Positions 47,518 through 56,013 of a stretch of DNA of 64,000 nt are shown here, in pieces. Both the position numbers and the translations under genes were made by a program. A model generated the notes under the pieces. The model saw nothing but the letters and a program-made list of their open reading frames with translations, was not told the DNA's origin and made no database searches. The DNA is from Sinorhizobium terangae (GTDB lineage Bacteria; Pseudomonadota; Alphaproteobacteria; Rhizobiales; Rhizobiaceae), in the NCBI RefSeq assembly GCF_009601505.1, contig NZ_WITC01000026.1, forward strand, positions 82,973 to 146,972, in the 5' to 3' direction. Positions within the stretch are counted from its first letter, which is position 1. Each line of letters begins with the position of its first letter.

Positions 47518-48807
47518 TCAGAAGCCAGCCTTGGGATAGCTGAACGGCACGACGCCTTCGAACTCGCCGGTCGGATAGACAAAGTTGAGCTTGCCGTCCT
47601 GCCACTGCGTCATGATGTGCGATTTGTCCTTGGCGAGGCCGCGTTCGTCCCATGTGAAGCGGCCGAGAACCGTGCGCACCGGATCGTCCTTGGTGCGCGC
47701 ATGCAGCCATTCCCCCATCTTGGCGTTGTCAGTGGTGCCGGCACCATTGATCGCCTGCTCGATCCCCTGGCAGACGGCAAACGGAATGGCGCTGTCCTCA
47801 TCCGGCTCGACGCCGTATTCCGCTTCGAAGGCCTTGACGAAATCGGCATTGCTGAAGGGCTTGCCGGCAAGCGTGCTTTCGAAAGGCACGTCCTTGTGCC
47901 AGGTCGTGTGGATCATCACGCCGTTCGCGGGACTCTCCCCCACGCCTTCGATGAATTCCGTCTGAGCGCCCTGGCTCAGATAGACGAGCTTGGGTGTAGC
48001 ACCGACGGTTTTCAGGCTGCGGGTGAGTTGCACCGCCTCTTCCGCCGACGCTGTCAGGCCGATGATCATTTCGGCCCCCGAACGCTTGATCGAATTGGCG
48101 AGGTTCAGCCAGTCGTTGAAGCCTTCTTCCGGCCACTTCTCCTGCATGACCACCTTTATGCCGGCGTCGGCGAGGTAGCCGGGAGCGAGATCGGCGATCT
48201 CCTTGTCCGTTGCGGGATCCTTGACCTTTTCGCCAAGCAGACCGGCGGCAATCGCATTGGCGAAGAAGTCGTCGGCAGAAACGATTGCCGCGGTTTTCGG
48301 ACCCTGCCCCGCCGGGATGAGATCCTGGATTACGGCAACCACGTCCTTGCCGGTGTATTCAGCCGCACTGACCTGGAAATAGAAGAGGTTTCGATATCCC
48401 TGCTCATAGATGCGCAAGGCGCCGCCGGAGGGAACGGCGTGGACCATGTTGTATTTGGAAAGAATGCTGCCGACCGGAAAGGTCAGCCGGCTTGAAAATG
48501 TCCCGTAAACGGCATCGACCTTGTCGACGTTGATGAACCGCTCATACTGGTTGATCGCGGTCGCAGGATCCGAGCGGTTATCGCTCACCACCAGTTCGAC
48601 CTGACGGCCGAGAATGCCGCCGGCTTCATTGATCAGCTTGGTGCAGAGCTCATATCCGCGCTTGTGCTTCTCGCCGCTGACCGAAAGGCCACCGGTGATC
48701 GGCAGCGACGCGCCGATCTTAAGTGTTTGCGCCTGAGCGGCAGTGGCCGCAAGCGCCAGAGCGGTCGTTGCCGCCAGAAATCTTCCAAGAATTCTTCCAA
48801 GTCTCAC
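47518..48807 (-). CDS. ABC substrate-binding protein, Liv type, operon B
   Basis: A 429-residue binding protein with a Sec signal (AATTALALAATAAQAQ, cleavage near residue 26). It has the LivK-like pattern: LKIGASLPITGGLSVSG, NEAGGILGRQVELVVSDNRSD, and a type I fold to the end. It is the first gene of operon B; a perfect operator palindrome lies 30 bp upstream of its start. It probably binds the aromatic substrate of the operon. Confidence 0.9.
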   Translation of the reverse strand: MRLGRILGRFLAATTALALAATAAQAQTLKIGASLPITGGLSVSGEKHKRGYELCTKLINEAGGILGRQVELVVSDNRSDPATAINQYERFINVDKVDAVYGTFSSRLTFPVGSILSKYNMVHAVPSGGALRIYEQGYRNLFYFQVSAAEYTGKDVVAVIQDLIPAGQGPKTAAIVSADDFFANAIAAGLLGEKVKDPATDKEIADLAPGYLADAGIKVVMQEKWPEEGFNDWLNLANSIKRSGAEMIIGLTASAEEAVQLTRSLKTVGATPKLVYLSQGAQTEFIEGVGESPANGVMIHTTWHKDVPFESTLAGKPFSNADFVKAFEAEYGVEPDEDSAIPFAVCQGIEQAINGAGTTDNAKMGEWLHARTKDDPVRTVLGRFTWDERGLAKDKSHIMTQWQDGKLNFVYPTGEFEGVVPFSYPKAGF

Positions 48808-48836
48808 TGATGCTCCTCCTTCTTCATCACGAAACT

Positions 48837-48852
48837 ATGCAATCGATTGCAT
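48837..48852. promoter_or_regulatory. LacI-type operator 1 (operon B promoter)
   Basis: A perfect 16-bp palindrome, ATGCAATCGATTGCAT, 30 bp upstream of the first gene of operon B. The same core occurs twice more before the divergent LacI gene, so this is most likely the binding site of that repressor. Confidence 0.8.
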
Positions 48853-48972
48853 GCATCGTCAAAAAATAAAGGCGGCAACTCCATGCCGCAGTTTTCTTGC
48901 GGGACTCCTCATTCCCGGAAGAAAACGACCGTCGTCCGCCAACCAAACCACCTGCGCTGAATGCATTGACCA

Positions 48973-48986
48973 TGCAATCGATTGCA
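48973..48986. promoter_or_regulatory. LacI-type operator 2
   Basis: A perfect 14-bp palindrome TGCAATCGATTGCA, about 135 bp from operator 1 and 55 bp from operator 3. It could support repressor looping between the divergent promoters. Confidence 0.8.
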
Positions 48987-49028
48987 GAAAGACGTAACAT
49001 GATCTTTGTCAAGCGTCAAGGAAGATTT

Positions 49029-49040
49029 GCAATCGATTGC
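49029..49040. promoter_or_regulatory. LacI-type operator 3 (regulator promoter)
   Basis: A 12-bp palindrome GCAATCGATTGC, 49 bp before the start of the LacI gene. Its place suggests autoregulation. Confidence 0.8.
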
Positions 49041-49088
49041 TTCTCCGCTGTCTCGCTGTAAAATGGCGTACGCGTCGGGGCACTGAAA

Positions 49089-50144
49089 ATGTTGAAAAAG
49101 AGAATTACTCTCAAGGATATAGCGCGCGAGACAGGTGTCCATGTCTCCACCGTTTCGCGAGCGCTCGATCCGGTCGAGCGCAAGAACATTACGGAAGAAG
49201 TCGTCAAGCGCATCCAGGCAGCAGCGGACGCGCTCGGCTATCGGCCGAACAGGATTGCGGCGGGCCTGAGGACCAACCGGACGATGAGCGTCGGCGTCAT
49301 GATCCCCGACATCACCAACCTTATCTTTCCACCGATCTTGCGCGGCATAGAGAGCGTGCTCGAGCCACTCGGTTACGCCTCGATCATCGTCAACACCGAT
49401 AGCGACAGAGACCGGGAGGTCAGGCTCATCGACGTTCTGCGCGATCGCGGCGTCGACGGCATCATCCATGCCGCGGTGTTGCGGAGCGACCCCTCGATCG
49501 CCAAGGCGGCCCAGGACGGGCTTCCGGTCGTGACCCTCAACCGCAAGGTGGAATTCTCCGACATCCCCTATGTCATCAATGACGAGGACGCCGGCATCTG
49601 CCAGATGCTGCGGCATCTCCGCGAACTCGGCCACGAACGGGTCGCGCATATCGCCGGCCCCCAGGACCTTTCGACCGGCCAGCTGCGCCTCGCCGCGTTT
49701 CGGAATGCTGCGGACGACCTTTCCGTCGCCGTCGACGAGGAACTGATCGTCACCGCCACCCGTTTCGACGAGCAGGAAGGTGGCCGATGCCTGGCGGCCT
49801 TGCTTTCGTCCGGCAAAGCCTTCACGGCAGTGCTTTGCGCCAACGACCGACTGGCGCTTGGCGCGATCGAGGCACTGCGCGAACGCGGCATCGACTGCCC
49901 TCGCCAGGTTTCCGTCACCGGCTTCAACGACATGCCGCTTCTCGAACTCATCCGACCGAAGCTGACGACCGTCAGGATCCAGCAACACGGCGCCGGACGT
50001 GCAGCGGCGAACATTCTCTTGCGGCTGATGAATGCCGAGACGCCCAGCGTCGATCTTGAAACGGTACTGCCCGTCGAACTCGTTGTGCGCGAGAGCACGG
50101 CGCCGGCCCCTCGCCTCCCGCTTTTCCCGCGACCGCTTTCGTAG
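49089..50144 (+). CDS. LacI-family transcriptional regulator of operon B
   Basis: A 351-residue LacI/GalR repressor: helix-turn-helix LKDIARETGVHVSTVSRALD at residues about 8-27, hinge helix PNRIAAGLRTNRT, and a sensor domain (VGVMIPDITNLIFPPIL through CANDRLALGAIEALRERGI). It is divergent from operon B with three identical palindromic operators between. A LacI protein controlling an aromatic operon is less usual than LysR, IclR or MarR types, and the inducer may be an uptake substrate with sugar-like character. Confidence 0.93.
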   Translation: MLKKRITLKDIARETGVHVSTVSRALDPVERKNITEEVVKRIQAAADALGYRPNRIAAGLRTNRTMSVGVMIPDITNLIFPPILRGIESVLEPLGYASIIVNTDSDRDREVRLIDVLRDRGVDGIIHAAVLRSDPSIAKAAQDGLPVVTLNRKVEFSDIPYVINDEDAGICQMLRHLRELGHERVAHIAGPQDLSTGQLRLAAFRNAADDLSVAVDEELIVTATRFDEQEGGRCLAALLSSGKAFTAVLCANDRLALGAIEALRERGIDCPRQVSVTGFNDMPLLELIRPKLTTVRIQQHGAGRAAANILLRLMNAETPSVDLETVLPVELVVRESTAPAPRLPLFPRPLS

Positions 50145-50293
50145 CGGCGCTTTTCTCGCGTCTCGATCGCAAACAAAAATCCGACGCCGGCAAGGATCGG
50201 ATTCAGTCTTTTTTGGTAATTTTCCGTTAGCGATTCCCGTCAGTGGGTTCGGCGGCTTTCCGCTGTCACCGAAAGTCTTGCGTACGGGTTCCT

Positions 50294-51343
50294 ATGCGTT
50301 TCACAGCTCTGCCAGTGGTCCTTCTTGCCGGCCTCGTTTTGTCGGGCTGCGGATTCAGTTCCAATCGCGACAGGGTTGCGGCTCAGCAACCATCACGGGA
50401 AACGACGAGCTCCGTTATCCGGTCGCTCGCCCCCATGCCTGCGACGAATGTCGGCACGGCTGCGCCTCAAGCCGCGCCGCCGCAGGAAATGCTGGCCTGG
50501 GCGGGGCCGGTTCCAGAGCCGCAGGCGTTCGCGCCCGTGGCCAGAACAGCCGGCATGCCGGTGCCTTCGGAAAGACCGATTGCCCTGCTCGCCCCCGAAA
50601 ACCCGGCGATCGAAGAGGCGCCGCCAAGACGCGGGCAAATCTACAGCCATCGCTTCCGCGACGCCAAGCCGATCAATTTCGGCTCACGGTCTCCGAGAAA
50701 GCTTGCTGTGCACGGCGTCGACGTTTCGCGCTGGCAGGGCGAGATCAACTGGACGAAGCTGCGGACGCAGGGCGCAAACTTTGCCTATATCAAGGCGACT
50801 GACGGCGGCGACCATCTCGATCCGATGTTCAAGAAGAACTGGCGCAGGGCCAAGGAAGCCGGGTTGAAACGCGGCGCCTATCACTTCTTCTACTGGTGCC
50901 GAACCGCCGGCGAACAGGCCGACTGGTTCATCCGCAATGTGCCGAGAGAAGCCAGCGCCCTGCCGCCTGTCATCGACGTCGAGTGGAACGGCGAGTCGAG
51001 CTGCAAGAGGCGCCCCTCGCGCGAACGCGTCCTGGAGAAGATGCAGGTCTTCATGGACAAGCTGGAAAGGCACTATGGCCAGCGTCCGATCATTTATACC
51101 GCGCCGGATTTCTATCGAGACAACTTGAAGGGCGCCTTCCCCAACCATCCGTTCTGGCTGCGCTCGGTGGCCGCTCACCCGTCCAAGGTCTATCCGGGGC
51201 GGAAATGGCTCTTCTGGCAATATTCCGGCTCCGGCCTTTCGCACGGCGTCGACGGCAGGATTGATCTCAACGTGTTCCACGGCAGCGAGGACGAGTGGCA
51301 CAACTGGGTAGCTGCAGGGTCCCGCTTGGCGAGCCGCGACTAG
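50294..51343 (+). CDS. GH25 lysozyme-like lipoprotein
   Basis: A 349-residue lipoprotein. The lipobox LSGC places the lipidated Cys at residue 19. A Pro/Ala-rich linker runs to about 130. The GH25 muramidase domain covers about 138-340: HGVDVSRWQGEINW (Asp143), FAYIKATDGGDHLDP, IDVEWNG (Asp228, Glu230 as acid/base) and FWQYS. It would cut the peptidoglycan sugar chain in the periplasm, anchored to a membrane. Relatives exist in many rhizobia. It has no operon partner. Confidence 0.9.
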   Translation: MRFTALPVVLLAGLVLSGCGFSSNRDRVAAQQPSRETTSSVIRSLAPMPATNVGTAAPQAAPPQEMLAWAGPVPEPQAFAPVARTAGMPVPSERPIALLAPENPAIEEAPPRRGQIYSHRFRDAKPINFGSRSPRKLAVHGVDVSRWQGEINWTKLRTQGANFAYIKATDGGDHLDPMFKKNWRRAKEAGLKRGAYHFFYWCRTAGEQADWFIRNVPREASALPPVIDVEWNGESSCKRRPSRERVLEKMQVFMDKLERHYGQRPIIYTAPDFYRDNLKGAFPNHPFWLRSVAAHPSKVYPGRKWLFWQYSGSGLSHGVDGRIDLNVFHGSEDEWHNWVAAGSRLASRD

Positions 51344-51693
51344 CCTGACCGTTCAGGAACAGGCGCAACCGACAAACCACTCCATGGTTTGCCCCGCAAA
51401 ACTCGCCAGAGAGTGGGTTGGCCACGAGCCGCTGCGGCTCTCGCATGTGGCAACCCACTGTTGTCATAGTCTCTTGTGGTCCGCCGCGTGCGGGCATGCG
51501 TCTCCGCGCCGTGGGCGCCGGTTGATGCGGATCAAGGATCGAAAGGATTTGTCGGCTTAACTTTCTTTCGAAACGCCGAGCGTTTCGACGTAGACTGATG
51601 GCTCGATGAAAGTCCCTTCTACGCTCTTCGGCAGGCGGAAGGCCGCGCTGCCGACCGGACGAATGATGAGCCCGTGAACGAGGAGTCGTCTCG
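51344..51693. other. Non-coding gap with two hairpins
   Basis: This 350-bp gap after the GH25 gene holds no convincing gene. It contains a perfect 7-bp hairpin (CAAACCA/TGGTTTG, 51373-51391), probably the GH25 terminator, and the larger nested hairpin listed separately at 51413-51458. A promoter for the phasin-like gene must lie in its right half, but none is clear. Confidence 0.5.
51413..51458. other. Large nested hairpin, possible structured RNA or terminator
   Basis: Outer arms GTGGGTTG (51413-51420) and CAACCCAC (51451-51458), a second pair CCAC/GTGG with one bulged G, and an inner perfect GAGCCGC-T-GCGGCTC hairpin together form a long stem with an internal loop. No T-tract follows. It may be an RNA structure, a strong terminator or a protein-binding cruciform. 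Confidence 0.45.
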
Positions 51694-52077
51694 ATGCCCA
51701 GCATGATCGCAACCCCCACTTCTCCGTCGCAAAGCTGGCCGGCGATGGCCGATGGTGCGAAATATCTTCTCTCGATGGGACGCTTCCACGCGGAAGCCGT
51801 GAGGATGACGCTGCGCTATCAGGTCGAGATGCTGAATTTCCTGAAGAACCGGCGCGAGCAGGACCTGAAGCTTCTCGAAGACCTCCTCTCGCCGGATCAT
51901 CTCAATGAGACCTTCGACCTCTGCTGCTGTTTCTGGCAGAACGCATTCCTAGACTATTCGGACGAGGCTGTGCGCATTGCCGAGATCGGCTCGGACGCAG
52001 CCGCCGAAACGGCAAAGCAGGTTCGCGAGGAGCAGGAGTTGCTGACCAAGGACATTGCCGGGCAAACGGTGATGTGA
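51694..52077 (+). CDS. Phasin-like family protein
   Basis: A 127-residue, mostly helical protein. The central part (YLLSMGRFHAEAVRMTLRYQ) and the amphipathic C-terminal half (QNAFLDYSDEAVRIAEIGSDAA, ending in a charged helix) resemble phasins that coat polyhydroxybutyrate granules in rhizobia. It has three consecutive cysteines (LCCCFW), unusual for phasins. The start is preceded by GAGGAGTCGTCTCG. The assignment is by composition and partial pattern. Confidence 0.65.
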   Translation: MPSMIATPTSPSQSWPAMADGAKYLLSMGRFHAEAVRMTLRYQVEMLNFLKNRREQDLKLLEDLLSPDHLNETFDLCCCFWQNAFLDYSDEAVRIAEIGSDAAAETAKQVREEQELLTKDIAGQTVM

Positions 52078-52548
52078 ATGGGTTTCTCGTTGCAAGCGTG
52101 CAGACATGAGCTTGCCGCGCGGTGAAATGGGGCCCCACAAGCAATGCCCGCGCCAACCGCGATCGGCTGAGATGTTACGTTTGTAACAAGCGTCAGCGCG
52201 TCGGCGAGGTATGATCATCTATGCTGATGGGGAGTGCTACCGACGGTGCTTGAGTGATGAATCGCCGGGTAAAATCCTGCAACGGACTCGGGCTATTTTC
52301 TCTCACGGCTGTCAAAGGCAGTTCGTAATATCAGAAGCTTGGTGAGGCCCGGAAGCCGAACGACGTTCCGCGCAACGTTTGTCGTAACTCTGCGCTCGTT
52401 TCAGACGAAACGTATTCGATCCCGGCATGTTCGCCGTTTCTTCGATGCTTATACCCTGATTATCGAACACGCATGGAAGTCCATGGCGCGGGTGATGACC
52501 CGCGACCATTCGGAACAACGCGAGACAATAGTTTTTGGGGTGATCATC
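52078..52548. other. Non-coding gap
   Basis: 471 bp between the phasin-like gene and a small exported protein. A short palindrome GTTAC-N4-GTAAC lies near 52173. An in-frame extension of the downstream gene through 52339 is open but Arg-rich without codon bias and is judged non-coding. Nothing else is recognisable. Confidence 0.4.
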
Positions 52549-52941
52549 ATGCGAAACGTTCAATTGGCAGCAATAGTCATAATACTTTCACCCTTCGATG
52601 CCTTCGCGGCCTCAGGCGCCTATTCGTGCAGCAATGGCGAGTTCGAAATCCGTTGCAACGCCTACAAATGCGAAAGTTCAGAGGACTTCACGCCCGCTGG
52701 CGGTGGCGTCGATACAGGCACCAAGGATATGTCGGTGTGTGCATATAGCGGGTGCTGGGAAGGCAAAGCTGACAGCATCATCGCTTCCGAAGGCCATATC
52801 ATCGCCGACTCGGACCAACTCCAGGGAAACAACCCTGGTCTTCAGCCAACCTCGGCCGCGATCGTCATCAACCGGGAAACCTTGGGCGCAACGCTCAACG
52901 CATTCGGATTCCAATCACCGATGTCCTGTTCTCTCAAGTGA
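52549..52941 (+). CDS. Small exported cysteine-rich protein, unknown function
   Basis: A 130-residue protein not recognised as any family. A signal peptide (NVQLAAIVIILSPFDAFAAS) would be cleaved near residue 20. The mature part has six cysteines, mostly in the first half (YSCSNGEFEIRCNAYKCES, VCAYSGCWEGK, and one near the C-terminus), suggesting disulfides. ATG 52549 follows GGGGTGATCATC. It lies 22 bp before the GH19 gene on the same strand and could be co-transcribed with it. The base composition is less GC-rich than its neighbours. Confidence 0.65.
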   Translation: MRNVQLAAIVIILSPFDAFAASGAYSCSNGEFEIRCNAYKCESSEDFTPAGGGVDTGTKDMSVCAYSGCWEGKADSIIASEGHIIADSDQLQGNNPGLQPTSAAIVINRETLGATLNAFGFQSPMSCSLK

Positions 52942-52963
52942 GCCTTGAACATAGGAGGCACGA

Positions 52964-53911
52964 ATGCCATTCGATCGCACATTCTTCTTCAACCAAGTTC
53001 GGCCGATGTTCGGCGGCCGGCTGACCCAAGGCCAGGTGGACGGGATGTCGGCCATAGTCGACGAGTGGGAGCAGAGGCTTCCCGACGGCGACCCGCGCTG
53101 GCTGGCCTATATGCTTGCCACGACCTTCCACGAAACGGCACGGCAGATGACGCCGGTAAAGGAGGCCTATTGGCTCTCCGAAGGCTGGCGAAGGCGCAAC
53201 CTCCGCTACTATCCCTATTACGGGCGCGGATATGTCCAATTGACCTGGCGCGACAACTATCGACGCGCCGGAGACCACGTCGGCGACAATCTGGTCGACC
53301 ACCCCGATCTGGCTCTGCGGCCGGACTATGCAGCCGCCACCATGTTTGCCGGCATGGGGGAAGGTTGGTTTCGAGCCGACAGCCGCGGCCGGCATAAACT
53401 ATCGCGATACTTCGGTCACAACGTAAACGACCCCGTTGGGGCGCGCGCCATCATTAACGGGTACGAACCGGGGATTGCAGAAGCGATCGCGAGATATCAC
53501 GCAAGGTTTCTGGGAGCACTCAGGCTCGTCGTGCCTGTCAGAGGCGGGCTCGAGGCTGCCTTTGCGCCCGAGCTTGTGCAAGCGATCGACACCCGTTCGG
53601 CGCTTCCGACCGCCGCAGCCCACTACGATGGTGACTCGGAGTTCACAGAGGCGCCCAGGGCTCCCGTGTTCCCTGTCGGAGGCCTGGACAGCGACCTAGC
53701 GCAACCGGATCCGATATTGCAGATGACTGCCGAGATCGTGACGGGGTTCGTCAGCAACAATAAGCTTGATCCCTGCAAGATATCTGAACTGATCGCGGAC
53801 GTTTACTTCGCACTTTCGAACTCCGACGACTTGTCTCGCCGCCGGCAGCTTGCCGAACCGGACGCCGAGTACCTCGAAGGGAGTGAGGAAGCAGAGCCGC
53901 GCGCCGCTTAA
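52964..53911 (+). CDS. GH19-type endolysin/chitinase-like protein
   Basis: A 315-residue protein. The N-terminal 175 residues have the GH19 lysozyme pattern: YMLATTFHETARQMTPV (catalytic Glu57), GRGYVQLTWRDNYRRAG and NDPVGARAIING. The C-terminal part (about 180-315) is unlike known domains and may target a cell wall or partner. There is no signal peptide. Such enzymes are phage endolysins or secretion-linked lysozymes, but no phage structural genes are seen. GGAGGCACGA precedes the ATG. A hairpin follows the stop. Confidence 0.85.
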   Translation: MPFDRTFFFNQVRPMFGGRLTQGQVDGMSAIVDEWEQRLPDGDPRWLAYMLATTFHETARQMTPVKEAYWLSEGWRRRNLRYYPYYGRGYVQLTWRDNYRRAGDHVGDNLVDHPDLALRPDYAAATMFAGMGEGWFRADSRGRHKLSRYFGHNVNDPVGARAIINGYEPGIAEAIARYHARFLGALRLVVPVRGGLEAAFAPELVQAIDTRSALPTAAAHYDGDSEFTEAPRAPVFPVGGLDSDLAQPDPILQMTAEIVTGFVSNNKLDPCKISELIADVYFALSNSDDLSRRRQLAEPDAEYLEGSEEAEPRAA

Positions 53912-53922
53912 ACTTCCGAAAA

Positions 53923-53953
53923 GTGGCGCCCGGCATTCAGCGCCGGGCGTCAC
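53923..53953 (+). terminator. Hairpin between GH19 and protease genes
   Basis: A 12-bp stem (GTGGCGCCCGGC with GCCGGGCGTCAC, one G-T pair, 7-nt loop) begins 12 bp after the GH19 stop. No T-run follows, so it may be a partial terminator. Confidence 0.55.
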
Positions 53954-53967
53954 GCAACCGAAAATCT

Positions 53968-56013
53968 ATGCTTTTGGCGCTTATTACCATGCAGGTCCTT
54001 TCTCGCAAGCGACAGGAGATGGTGCGCAACATTCCGCGCGATCCGATCGATTTGCGCGATCAGATCTACACGCCGAACCTCCGCCCGCTCCTTCCCGCGC
54101 TGTCGCCGGCAGGAATCGTCCTCGAGGCGCTGAAGCGCGCCGAGCCTTTGTATTGGCTGCCGCGAAATCAGGGCACGGAGGGCACCTGCAGCGCCCAGGC
54201 GCTCGCCAGCCTTATCGATCTCCAGAGAATGCTCGATTGCCAGGACGCTGCGGCCAATGTGCCCGTCAGCGCGCGCATGCTTTACGAGATGGCTCGACCG
54301 CGCGAAGCAACCGACGGCACTGAAGGTCTTTCCCTTCGAGAAGTCATCAAAGGCTTCTACCACCATGGCGTTTGCCCCGACGATCTTTGGAAGTACGAAC
54401 CGGGTGATCCCGGCGGGACGCTGAATGTAAGGCGTGCCAAGGCAGCACGCGAAGTGTCGCTCGGCGCCTATTATCGCCTGCGCCCCAGCCTCAACGACTA
54501 TCATGCTGCTCTCAACGAAGTTGGACCTCTCCTTGTTTCGGCGGCGACGCATGCCGGCTGGAATATCGAAGCGGTGCGCGCCAGTGCCGGCAAGATCATG
54601 CAATCGACCGGAGATGGCGGCGGCCACGCATTTGTCGTCGTCGGTTATGACAGCACCGGCTTTCTGGTGCTGAACTCGTGGGGGACAGAATGGGGCGGCT
54701 ATCTCGGCTGCAACGGTTTGGGCCACTGGTCCTATCAGGACTGGGCCGACAACATCTTCGACGGCTGGGTCCTTCGCCTCGGCGTTTCGACACCCGGCGC
54801 CTTCGACCTCTCCATCGGAGAACAGGGCATCTTTTTTGCTCGCAAACCTGCCCGTGTTGCCGGTGTCCCAGGCTACGAGGTGCTGGGCCACCTCATCCAC
54901 CTTGACGATGGCGAGGAAGTCAAGCGGCCGCCCTATCCCTACTGCGCCAGGACATTCGACGAGACGGTCCGGTTCCTTGGCAGGGACCACCACGACGATC
55001 AGCCGATCGCGCCTGTCTGGGCGCCGGAGCGCGACGCGGCGAACCGCGGCTACCGCGGAATTCTCCTCAGGTTCGGCGGCAGTTTGCTGGGGCTCGGTCA
55101 AACCGCGCAGCAGATCGCACGAGAAAAGAATGCGATAAAGCAGCATGGCCTTTACCCGCTGACGATTGCCTGGTGCAACGACTTCGTCGACCAGACCACT
55201 GCCGTCCTCTCCGGCCTTTTCACCGAAGCCACCAAGCAGGTCGATGTCCGCAGCGATCGGCTGGACCACCTGATCGAGGACCTTACACATGGGATCGGCC
55301 GGTCATTCTGGCGGGACATCGAGTCGGCCAGCCGGAAGTCAGCGGCAAGAAAAGGTCCGGTCGATCATGTCGTGCGATGCCTGCTGCCGCTCGATCAATA
55401 TTCCTTGCACATCATTTGCGACGGCGCTGGCGTCCTGCTCTTCCGCGACCTCATCGAGAGGTGGAGACGTGACCGAGAGGCATCGTTCCACCTGCTCACA
55501 AGCCGCCTCGCGAGCCTCGACCTCATCACGCCGACCATTGACGCAAGGGACTTTGCCGACGGCTTCGCGCAACTGATATCGGCGCTCTCGTCTCCAAATC
55601 AAACCCGTGCGCCGGCCGTCACCCTCCACATCCCTGATTCCGCTACGGAAGACAGGCTGACCGTGGGGATCTACTCGAAGTCCATACTCGATCTTATAGA
55701 GAAAGCCTTTTCTGATCGCGCGAGCGGCCGGCCGCCGGTCTTCATCGGCAAGTCGCTTCGCAAGACCAGGATCGCTGAGATCTGGAAGGATCATCCCGCC
55801 TTCTCGAAAATCCAGATCAACGAAGTCTCGATCCCGTCCCGTCTCGGAGAATTGCTCCGGCAGGAAGATCTTCAGCTGAAGACCGACCTCATCGCCCAGA
55901 TACTCAACCGCATCGCGCCCGTGTCGGATATTCCCGACCGGCAAAGAGGGAGAACGCGCTATGACGTCAAGCAGCAAAATATCTTTGGAAGAACTGAACA
56001 GGAAGCTTGCTGA
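53968..56013 (+). CDS. Papain-family (C1) cysteine protease with degenerate hydrolase-like C-terminal half
   Basis: A 681-residue two-part protein. The N-terminal 270 residues carry a complete C1A-type catalytic set: oxyanion Gln68 (RNQGTEG), Cys74 (TCSAQALAS), His220 (GGGHAFVVVGYD) and Asn236 (LNSWGTEWGG). There is no prodomain or signal peptide. The second half (about 380-680) has LHIICDGAGVLLFRDL, in the place of a lipase nucleophile elbow (G-x-S-x-G) but without the Ser, so it may be an inactive alpha/beta-hydrolase-like domain. The start is uncertain: ATG 53968, 53989 and 54019 are in frame and none has an ideal ribosome site; GTG 53923 falls inside the hairpin. The 3' end overlaps the next gene by 53 bp. 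Confidence 0.8.
   Translation: MLLALITMQVLSRKRQEMVRNIPRDPIDLRDQIYTPNLRPLLPALSPAGIVLEALKRAEPLYWLPRNQGTEGTCSAQALASLIDLQRMLDCQDAAANVPVSARMLYEMARPREATDGTEGLSLREVIKGFYHHGVCPDDLWKYEPGDPGGTLNVRRAKAAREVSLGAYYRLRPSLNDYHAALNEVGPLLVSAATHAGWNIEAVRASAGKIMQSTGDGGGHAFVVVGYDSTGFLVLNSWGTEWGGYLGCNGLGHWSYQDWADNIFDGWVLRLGVSTPGAFDLSIGEQGIFFARKPARVAGVPGYEVLGHLIHLDDGEEVKRPPYPYCARTFDETVRFLGRDHHDDQPIAPVWAPERDAANRGYRGILLRFGGSLLGLGQTAQQIAREKNAIKQHGLYPLTIAWCNDFVDQTTAVLSGLFTEATKQVDVRSDRLDHLIEDLTHGIGRSFWRDIESASRKSAARKGPVDHVVRCLLPLDQYSLHIICDGAGVLLFRDLIERWRRDREASFHLLTSRLASLDLITPTIDARDFADGFAQLISALSSPNQTRAPAVTLHIPDSATEDRLTVGIYSKSILDLIEKAFSDRASGRPPVFIGKSLRKTRIAEIWKDHPAFSKIQINEVSIPSRLGELLRQEDLQLKTDLIAQILNRIAPVSDIPDRQRGRTRYDVKQQNIFGRTEQEAC

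Noticed and set aside
52339..52548. A 70-residue N-terminal extension of the small cysteine-rich protein
   Set aside because: The extension is basic, lacks codon bias and would bury a good signal peptide; ATG 52549 has its own ribosome site.
52964..53911. Prophage remnant around the GH19 endolysin
   Set aside because: No holin, tail, capsid, integrase or attachment-site repeats are visible nearby.
53923..53967. A GTG start for the papain protease
   Set aside because: It falls in the left arm of a 12-bp hairpin that follows the GH19 gene, so it is unlikely to be a ribosome entry.
53950..55290. A 446-codon open frame on the minus strand
   Set aside because: It lies wholly inside the papain protease gene in antisense, lacks any family motif and follows from GC-rich codon bias.
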